Source of the DNA: an uncultured Eubacteriaceae bacterium
GTDB taxonomy: Bacteria > Bacillota > Clostridia > Lachnospirales > Lachnospiraceae
Length of the DNA: 5,123 bases
Direction: 5' to 3'
NCBI GenBank assembly: GCA_945938055.1
Contig: CAMEUH010000190.1
Span: forward strand, 1-5,123
Positions 1-4,836 of the stretch are shown here, piece after piece (positions within the stretch are counted from its first letter, which is position 1; each line of letters begins with the position of its first letter). A model generated the notes under the pieces. It saw only the letters and a program-made list of their open reading frames with translations, did no database searches and was not told where the DNA came from. A program made the translations under genes and the position numbers.

Positions 1-295
1 CAAAATACGAGCCTAAAGTACTGCCGCCAACCCATGGATAAACACCTTTTGTAAACAATTCCTCATCGGTAAATGTCTCTGCCAGTTTCATGTCTCCATA
101 TGTTTTCCAGTTATAAGGTTCTGGAATGAATGGCTTGTCTTCCCCCTTTTCATTAGCGTCAACCCAATTCAGCAAAAGCTGATGCCATTCATAAAGATGA
201 ATCAGCACATCCCGGAGATTCTTGTCCCTCTTCCAATGTGCTTCTTTCTTTTTCTCATCCTCCGTGAAATCAAACGGGATTGTTTTTCTCCTTTT
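1..295 (-). pseudogene. ClbS/DfsB-family four-helix protein remnant, truncated and internally deleted
   Basis: Minus-strand translation is open from 295 to the left window edge and gives, in order, IPFDFTEDEKKKEAHWKRDK, then NLRDVLIHLYEWHQLLLNW, a PEPYNWKTYGDM block and ELFTKGVYPWVGGSTLGSYF. These are recognisable ClbS/DfsB (DUF1706) family signatures. The family includes the colibactin self-resistance protein ClbS, but clostridial members have no established role. Two things are wrong. There is no start codon: a TAA at 296-298 directly precedes the open stretch, the first in-frame ATG is deep inside (89-91), and the N-terminal helix typical of the family (roughly 30-40 residues) is absent. 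Also, GDM (89-97) runs straight into KLAETFTDEE, whereas relatives as I remember them carry about 25-30 residues between these blocks. An AAAGGAG at 289-295 may be the old ribosome binding site. The 3' end lies outside the window. Family assignment is firm; the deletion size is recalled, not aligned. Confidence 0.8.
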
Positions 296-320
296 TTATA
301 ACAATTTCTTATCATTACTG

Positions 321-758
321 TTATATTTTATCAGAGAAATCCTGACATCCTGTGTCAAGTTTTATATTCATTGTACTGATTGCAACACCTACCAATCCAA
401 ACAACGCAATAGTGATACTAAGTCCAATCGGCATGATGAAAAGATATGCCATAATCGAATATGCCAGATAAATCCCTGCAAATATCCCAAATCTTTTGAA
501 GTGCTGCATTGCATATTTCTTTCGTTGCTTTGAACTTGCTTGTTTCGCATCTTCATAAGATAATCCTGTATACCAGTATATTTTTTCATTCTTATAAATT
601 ATCCAGGTCAATATTGCTATTCCAATTGTCATGACATTATCTACCAAAAGCGTCATGAAATTGGTATCTTCTGTAGGAACAAATGCACATCCGAACAGGA
701 AAACAATAAATAATACCATCCATATGACAAAGCCTTTGTAACTTTTCTTATATTCCAC
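321..758 (-). CDS. Small four-helix membrane protein of unknown function
   Basis: A 145-residue protein that I do not recognise. I chose the GTG start at 756-758 because a strong AAAGGAGGT (765-773) lies 6 bases upstream; a longer in-frame form beginning at 821 would run through this ribosome binding site. Hydrophobic segments at about residues 9-28, 36-55, 89-109 and 111-130 predict four membrane helices. Between helices 2 and 3 is a polar loop (residues 56-88) rich in Lys, Arg, Tyr and Gln, so this loop is probably cytoplasmic by the positive-inside rule. There is no catalytic motif. Cys24 lies within helix 1, but this is not a convincing lipobox. It lies between a broken Rpn-like tail gene upstream (68-base gap) and the ClbS-family remnant downstream (about 25-base gap). 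It is the only apparently intact gene in the decayed left part of the window. Real gene: likely; function: unknown. Confidence 0.7.
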   Translation of the reverse strand: MEYKKSYKGFVIWMVLFIVFLFGCAFVPTEDTNFMTLLVDNVMTIGIAILTWIIYKNEKIYWYTGLSYEDAKQASSKQRKKYAMQHFKRFGIFAGIYLAYSIMAYLFIMPIGLSITIALFGLVGVAISTMNIKLDTGCQDFSDKI

Positions 759-764
759 TAATAC

Positions 765-773
765 ACCTCCTTT
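765..773 (-). promoter_or_regulatory. Ribosome binding site deciding a GTG start
   Basis: The minus strand reads AAAGGAGGT, close to a full anti-Shine-Dalgarno match, 6 bases before the GTG at 756-758. It sets the start of the four-helix membrane protein and argues against the longer upstream start at 821. Confidence 0.75.
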
Positions 774-826
774 GAATCCGATTTTCCCTCTATGCTGCAA
801 TATTTTGCCGTTAGTATTCACTGTTA

Positions 827-1106
827 CTACACTTGTGTCACATGAGCTTTCAACTCATTTGCCAGTTCCTTCAATGTATCCGCCGATAGTCCGGTGAATT
901 CTTTAATTTCCTCAATTGATTTGTTTGCTTTCAACATGTTGCCTGCCACCTGTCTGCGTCCTATCGCGATTCCTTCTTCTCTTCCCTCTTCTCTGCTGTC
1001 CCTCGCAATCAGTTTTTCTCTACGCTCAAACGTAAAATCCAAAACAGCCATCTCCAGCACCTCCGTTCTCCTACTCTCAAAGAATTCCGCCAGAATATCT
1101 GCTCAT
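827..1106 (-). pseudogene. Rpn-family (PD-(D/E)XK nuclease/transposase) C-terminal tail, 5' end disrupted
   Basis: A minus-strand frame open from 1102 to the TAG at 827-829 encodes ADILAEFFESRRTEV, then LDFTFERREKLIARDSREEG, a charged helix with REEGREEG, and a final segment KANKSIEEIKEFTGLSADTL. This is the pattern of C-terminal tails in clostridial Rpn/YhgA-like nuclease-transposase proteins. The nuclease domain (usually about 200 residues) is absent. A well-placed ribosome binding site (GGGAGGT, 1113-1119) precedes an ATG at 1104-1106, but that frame gives only MSRYSGGIL and stops. The ADILAEFF frame is shifted relative to it and meets a TGA at 1103-1105. Insertion of 8 bases (one more GCAGATAT) would join them as MSRYADILAEFF. 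A shorter product could still start internally at the GTG at 1058-1060 or the ATG at 1049-1051, which follows GGAGG. Family call is moderate; it may be an orphan tail rather than a true nuclease relic. Confidence 0.6.
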
Positions 1107-1226
1107 ACGCTTACCTCCCGAACAGGAGATTAGTGTATCGCTTCTTTCTCTCCTGCCATTATTAAATTAGATTTGAAATAAAAGCAGGAATTTTAAAAAT
1201 AATAACCATAGATAGCGACTCAGCCT

Positions 1227-1259
1227 GTGCCATTCCCATGCATAGTTATAGGATGGCAC
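1227..1259 (-). other. Leader hairpin (inverted repeat)
   Basis: The plus strand has GTGCCATTCC (1227-1236) and GGATGGCAC (1251-1259), which pair over 9 base pairs with one bulged T around a 14-base loop. On the minus strand it lies about 35 bases downstream of the candidate promoter at 1297-1325 and about 120 bases ahead of the Rpn-like tail, so it would fall in a 5' leader. It is not followed by a T-tract, so it is not an obvious intrinsic terminator. Role unknown. Confidence 0.4.
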
Positions 1260-1296
1260 GTTCGCCTGCATAAAAGAATTTTTCTGCTTTGTTATC

Positions 1297-1325
1297 AGTA
1301 TAGCAGATATCAATATAGAAAACAA
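1297..1325 (-). promoter_or_regulatory. Candidate sigma-A promoter for the leftward accessory genes
   Basis: The minus strand carries TTGTTT (1320-1325), a 17-base spacer, then TATACT (1297-1302) preceded by TGC, an extended -10 pattern. It sits just downstream of the stop of the TfoX remnant (1331-1333) and points toward the Rpn-like tail and the membrane protein gene. Transcription would start near 1290. The 1107-1330 gap has no supported coding gene; besides this promoter and the leader hairpin it holds only an imperfect AT-rich inverted repeat (1151-1189). Confidence 0.5.
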
Positions 1326-1330
1326 GTGTT

Positions 1331-1544
1331 TCAGTTTTTCCCCTTAGTTTTCGGCATGGGGAGTTCCTCATACATTTTCTCGAATAATTCCGTTAAAAAC
1401 TCCCGGTTATCCACGTCTTCCACCAGAATCATCTCTTTTGCCCCTTCATACGGAGACTCATATGGTGCATCCGGCATGAGTAATTTTGCCGATTCCACAG
1501 GTTTCACAAGTAATCTGTCTTAAATATTCCTTACTTGTAGCCAT
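1331..1544 (-). pseudogene. TfoX/Sxy N-terminal-domain protein, central deletion and frameshift
   Basis: The start is clear: GGAGGA (1549-1554) precedes ATG at 1542-1544, giving MATSKEYLRQI, the typical opening of short clostridial TfoX N-terminal-domain proteins. After about position 1511 the frame changes. From 1510 to the TGA at 1331-1333 the shifted frame reads LVKPVESAKLLMPDAPYE, YEGAKEMILVEDVDNREFL and ELFEKMYEELPMPKTKGKN, the matching C-terminal half of the same domain. The centre, which in relatives as I recall them holds the MMGEY...YYRGK...GGIYDDR block (about 35-45 residues), is missing. The remnant has about 70 codons against an expected 105-115. TfoX/Sxy proteins are named for a role in competence-gene control in Gammaproteobacteria; the role of the short clostridial forms is not established. 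It starts 31 bases after the GH43 stop and may have been co-transcribed with it. The assignment is confident because both halves match. Confidence 0.8.
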
Positions 1545-1575
1545 TGTCTCCTCCATATGCTCAGGCATGTTTTTC

Positions 1576-3117
1576 TCATGAAATGTGATCGCATTCTTCA
1601 CAAAACGCAGTCATTTGAACGCCATCCAGAAACTTTCCGTTCCCCTTTTCTGCAAATACCGCATAGAGAGTCCCGGTAAATGTCATCGTGCATGTTCCTT
1701 CCGTCGAAAGTCCCGCATTCAGTCCGGAACCGATTTCCACAAAATCTTCTTCATCAAATGCATAGAAAAAGCGGTACTTTTCCCTGTCGGAAACAATTTC
1801 AAATCTTACGTTCTCACTTTTTTGTGGTACACAAACTCTCGAAAGTTCCACACCCATATCATGAATGTGCTTATAAAATCCTATATATTGTCCTTGTTCA
1901 TCATTTCCCACATAAATATCATAATGATATTCGTTATTATAATATGCCGAGATTCCTGCCCTTGCTGCATCCGACTCATTTAAAGACAGCTTTGCAAAAA
2001 CCCTTGTACAAAACTCCGGCTGACGAAAACTTACTATTGTCGGGGATACTCCTGCTGTATCAAGCGTCAGACTGGTTCCCTTTAACAAAAGAGTCCTCTC
2101 GTTAGTATCCTGAACATAATTTTCCCACGCCGGATTTCTTGTAAACATGACATTATACTGAAGAATCGGTTTACAAAAATCCATGTCCATGGAAAAATCC
2201 TGTCCGGTTACTGCCTCTCCCGGAAGGTCACCTTCCATCCAAAGTTCCACCAGTCCGTCATTTCCAATTACAGGCCATCCATCCTCTTTCCAGGTAACCG
2301 GTGCAAGAAATGTTTCCCGTCCCAGATTATGTAACAATGCCTTGGAAAAGTTACGGATTCCCAAAAATACAGCCCACCAGTTTCCGTTTTCATCTTCCAC
2401 CAGATCTGCATGACCCGTGGCCTGGATTTCATGGCGTTTTCTCTCCCTGTGGGAGAGAATCTGACGGTCTGGACAATTTTCATAAGGTCCCCAGAAGGAT
2501 TTGGAACGTCCGATTGCTTCCCTGTGTCCGTATTCAGTTCCGCCCTCTGCCGTCATCAGATAGTACCATCCGTTTCTCTTATAAACATGCGGTCCTTCCG
2601 TGCACATTCCGCCACATCCAGTTCCGATGATTTTCTTTTCCGATAAAATTTCTCCGGTATCCGGATTAATTACAAAACCCACGATTCCACGCACGCCGTC
2701 AATAGTACCCGTAGAACAGTAATAACAGGTACCATCTTCATCCCAGAACAGGGAAGGGTCGATACCTCCCTGGTCAATCCATGCCGGTTCGCTCCATGGT
2801 CCCTTTGGATTATCAGAATGTACCACAAAATTTCCTTTATCCGTTACATTCGTTGTAATCATGTAAAAACGGCCTTCATGGTAACGTATGGTCGGTGCAT
2901 AAATACCGCCTGAATTTCTGCAGCCTTCAAGAGGAAGCTGGCTTTCCCTGTCAAGCACATGTCCAATCAGCTCCCAATTCACAAGATTCGTGCTGTGATA
3001 AATGGGAACTCCCGGGAAAAATTCAAAACTGGAATTTACAAGATAGAAATCATCTCCTACCCTGCAAATACTTGGATCCGGACTATAGCCCGGAATAATT
3101 GGATTTTTGTATTTCAT
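1576..3117 (-). CDS. Glycoside hydrolase family 43 beta-xylosidase / alpha-L-arabinofuranosidase
   Basis: A 513-residue intracellular enzyme predicted to release xylose or arabinose from the non-reducing ends of imported xylo- or arabinoxylo-oligosaccharides by the inverting mechanism of GH43. The N-terminal five-bladed beta-propeller covers about residues 5-300. The three family acids are visible: general base Asp14 in PGYSPDPSI, pKa-modulating Asp120 in GGIDPSLFWD, and general acid Glu174 in CTEGPHVY. His237 in ATGHADLV matches the conserved metal/water-site histidine. Residues about 315-505 form the beta-sandwich (concanavalin-like) C-terminal domain usual in GH43 beta-xylosidases. There is no signal peptide, which fits a cytoplasmic enzyme. 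AAGGAGG lies 5 bases before the ATG. The length is normal and the frame intact. No transporter, regulator or second hydrolase is next to it here, so the exact substrate (xyloside or arabinoside) cannot be fixed from context. Confidence 0.93.
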   Translation of the reverse strand: MKYKNPIIPGYSPDPSICRVGDDFYLVNSSFEFFPGVPIYHSTNLVNWELIGHVLDRESQLPLEGCRNSGGIYAPTIRYHEGRFYMITTNVTDKGNFVVHSDNPKGPWSEPAWIDQGGIDPSLFWDEDGTCYYCSTGTIDGVRGIVGFVINPDTGEILSEKKIIGTGCGGMCTEGPHVYKRNGWYYLMTAEGGTEYGHREAIGRSKSFWGPYENCPDRQILSHRERKRHEIQATGHADLVEDENGNWWAVFLGIRNFSKALLHNLGRETFLAPVTWKEDGWPVIGNDGLVELWMEGDLPGEAVTGQDFSMDMDFCKPILQYNVMFTRNPAWENYVQDTNERTLLLKGTSLTLDTAGVSPTIVSFRQPEFCTRVFAKLSLNESDAARAGISAYYNNEYHYDIYVGNDEQGQYIGFYKHIHDMGVELSRVCVPQKSENVRFEIVSDREKYRFFYAFDEEDFVEIGSGLNAGLSTEGTCTMTFTGTLYAVFAEKGNGKFLDGVQMTAFCEECDHIS

Positions 3118-3134
3118 AACAGCCTCCTTAAGAA

Positions 3135-3140
3135 ATTATA
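3135..3140 (-). promoter_or_regulatory. Possible -10 element before the GH43 gene
   Basis: A perfect TATAAT on the minus strand lies 17 bases upstream of the GH43 ATG, in the 57-base gap after the SufB-like gene. No good -35 is seen at 17 bases (TCAAAT), and a start from it would leave a very short leader beginning near the ribosome binding site. It may allow GH43 to be transcribed separately from the Fe-S genes, but the call is weak. Confidence 0.25.
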
Positions 3141-3174
3141 TCGAAATACAGCTCATAATTTGAGATACCTTTCT

Positions 3175-4092
3175 TTATTTCAAGAACCCATTCACAATCT
3201 GCGCTTCAGCCTCTTCTTCCGTAAGTCCAAGAGTCATCAGCTTAATGATCTGCTCTCCTGCAATCTTACCGATAGCCGCCTCATGAATCAGACTTGCATC
3301 AAGGTAGTTTGCTGTAATCTCTGGAATGGCGCTGACACTGGCATGATCCATGATAATGGCATCACACTCCGTATGACCGGCACACTTGTTGTTTCCGTTA
3401 ATCCTGGATAAAAATACCTGATGGGACTCATCCTTGGCAACCGACCTTGAAATTACATTGGTACTGGAATTTTCCCCATTCAGATCAACTGTAAAATCCG
3501 TAGTCGCAGTCTGCTTTCCATGTGTCATGATTTTCTCTTTGATAATCAGCGTTGCCCCGTTACCCAGTTTTGCTCTGGTATCCCGCTTCGTGGAATCAAT
3601 ACCTCGAATCTGCACGGTATCCATTTCCATGTAACCATTTTCATCAATCTCTATAATCGTGGTAGGATTCATGATGCGCTCACCGGTTCCTTCACCCTGC
3701 CCATAATGCTTTTCCACGTATTTTACGCGGGCATTTTTGCCAATATGAAAGCTGTGAATTCCATCATGGGAAGATGCTTCCTTGCCGCCGTTATGAATGC
3801 CGCAGCCTGCGATAATCACCACATCTGCATCATCCCCCACGTAAAAATCATTATATACCAGATCCTTTAATCCCGTGGCACTTAAAACCACCGGAATATG
3901 GACACTTTCCTTCTTGGTTCCCGGCTTTATGATAATGTCAATGCCAGGCTTGTCTTCCTTAGTCACAATGTCAATGTTTGCCGTGGTATTTCTTCCTGCT
4001 CCCTGACCGTTCACCCTGAAATTATAGGCTCCCGCCGGAACAGAATGGAGGTCGGCAACTTCTGCCAGTAATGTCTTCTGAATCTCGTCCAT
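3175..4092 (-). CDS. SufB/SufD-like Fe-S cluster assembly scaffold (SmsB-type)
   Basis: A 305-residue member of the SufBD family, partner of the SufC ATPase encoded just upstream, expected to act as a cytosolic scaffold for Fe-S cluster assembly. It is shorter than canonical SufB (about 470-495 residues) and consists mostly of the beta-helix core plus the C-terminal helical SufC-binding tail (LGLTEEEAEAQIVNGFLK). Conserved-looking points include AGCGIHNGG (Cys97, His100), RGIDSTKRDTRAKL (163-176), DLNGENSS (203-210), INGNNKCAGHTECDAIIMD (Cys237, Cys243) and IHEAAIGKIAGEQ (His270-Glu271). The His-Glu pair corresponds to the HE of SufB. By eye, the position of E. coli SufB Cys405 is not cysteine here (DHASVSAIPE), so any cluster ligands probably differ. 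The ATG follows the TAA of sufC directly, with AAGGAGG inside the end of sufC, so translation is likely coupled. It resembles the minimal SmsCB-type two-gene systems. Frame intact. Confidence 0.88.
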   Translation of the reverse strand: MDEIQKTLLAEVADLHSVPAGAYNFRVNGQGAGRNTTANIDIVTKEDKPGIDIIIKPGTKKESVHIPVVLSATGLKDLVYNDFYVGDDADVVIIAGCGIHNGGKEASSHDGIHSFHIGKNARVKYVEKHYGQGEGTGERIMNPTTIIEIDENGYMEMDTVQIRGIDSTKRDTRAKLGNGATLIIKEKIMTHGKQTATTDFTVDLNGENSSTNVISRSVAKDESHQVFLSRINGNNKCAGHTECDAIIMDHASVSAIPEITANYLDASLIHEAAIGKIAGEQIIKLMTLGLTEEEAEAQIVNGFLK

Positions 4093-4801
4093 TTATTTGT
4101 CCTCCTTAAAATATTTACAGCCTGTATTGGCAGAAAGAAGCTCCGGAAGAATCTCTTCCCTTGTGCCGTTCTTTACCACTCTGCCATCCGCAATGACAAC
4201 CACACGGTCTGCAATGTTTAAAATCCGCTCCTGATGGGAAATGATGATAATGGAACCCTGATTCTTCTCATGCATTTTCTCAAATACCTCAATCAGATTC
4301 TTAAAACTCCACAAATCAATTCCTGCCTCCGGCTCGTCAAATACCGAAAGACTGGTTCCCCTTGCAATAATCATGGCAATCTCAATCCGCTTTAATTCCC
4401 CGCCGGAAAGGCTGGCATTCACTTCACGGTTAATGTAATCCCTTGCACAAAGTCCCACTTCCGAAAGAATCTCACACGCTCCCGAAACCGACAACTTATC
4501 TCCAGCTGCCAGAGTAATCAGGTCCTTTACCGTAATTCCCTTAAAACGCACCGGCTGCTGAAAGGCAAAACTAATGCCCATTCTTGCCCGTTCTGTAATG
4601 GATTTTTCTGTAATGTCTTCCCCGTTAAATAAAATCTTCCCACTGGTTGGCTTTATGATTCCGGCAATCATTTTGGCAAGAGTGGATTTTCCACCGCCAT
4701 TTGGTCCCGTAATTGCCACAAAACGGACTCACATTTTTTAAGATTTCTTTTGTGGTTCCGTTTTCCAAAACATCATAGGAAACATCAATTAATTCCAGCA
4801 T
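4093..4801 (-). pseudogene. sufC: SufC-type Fe-S assembly ABC ATPase, frameshifted near Walker A
   Basis: The ATPase partner of the SufB-like scaffold. The natural start is ATG at 4799-4801 with GGAGG at 4806-4810, giving MLELIDVSYDVLENGTTKEI then LKNVSPF. The frame then reads into nonsense and stops at 4625. The rest of SufC continues in the +1 frame from about 4725 to the TAA at 4093-4095. In the 208-residue second part counted from 4719 it shows Walker A GPNGGGKST (5-13), Q-loop FAFQQP (51-56), signature LSGGE (104-108), Walker B SVFDE (125-129) followed by the PEAGID seen in SufC-like proteins, and the H-loop ISHQE (160-164). Family members normally have about 8 residues between the LKNVS-like strand and VAITGPNG; only about 2 remain. 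This suggests a deletion of about 17 bases rather than a single-base error. There is no good ribosome binding site for restarting in the second frame. Unless frameshifting or a sequence error is involved, no full SufC is made. Confidence 0.85.
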
Positions 4802-4813
4802 ATATCCTCCCAT

Positions 4814-4836
4814 AGCCGCAAAATGCGGCTTTTTTC
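4814..4836 (+). terminator. Rho-independent terminator oriented for plus-strand transcription
   Basis: AGCCGCA (4814-4820), loop AAA, TGCGGCT (4824-4830), then a run of T to 4835: a perfect 7-base-pair GC-rich stem with a T-tract, the textbook intrinsic terminator on the plus strand. On the minus strand the hairpin is preceded by A residues and followed by the sufC ribosome binding site region, with no T-tract, so it should not stop minus-strand transcription efficiently. It lies in the 34-base gap between the amidase stop and the sufC start. No plus-strand gene is seen upstream of it. Confidence 0.6.

Noticed and set aside
1096..1132. Reading the frame upstream of the Rpn-like tail as SPVREVSV followed by an in-frame TGA
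   Set aside because: It is short, bounded by TAA (1130-1132) and TGA (1103-1105), and overlaps a strong ribosome binding site. An 8-base deletion after ATG 1104-1106 explains the region better.
1227..1523. Plus-strand open frame of 98 codons over the TfoX remnant
   Set aside because: It is antisense to a recognisable TfoX domain in both halves, has no family resemblance and no good ribosome binding site.
3152..3164. CTCA-AATTA-TGAG mini-hairpin between the SufB-like and GH43 genes
   Set aside because: The stem is only 4 base pairs with no T-tract, too weak to call a terminator or operator.
2959..3411. Plus-strand open frame of 150 codons across the GH43 start and SufB-like end
   Set aside because: It is a shadow of two well-supported minus-strand genes, with composition typical of antisense translation.
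4093..4719. Independent 208-residue ATPase starting at GTG 4719
   Set aside because: The GTG is the Val of the conserved VAITGPNG strand and has no ribosome binding site. The true start with GGAGG is at 4801 in the other frame, so this is the second part of a broken sufC.
4731..4740. AAAAAAT slippery heptamer in sufC (-1 frameshift signal)
   Set aside because: The shift needed to reach the Walker A frame is +1, and the target frame has a TGA right at this point, so a -1 slip here cannot rescue SufC.
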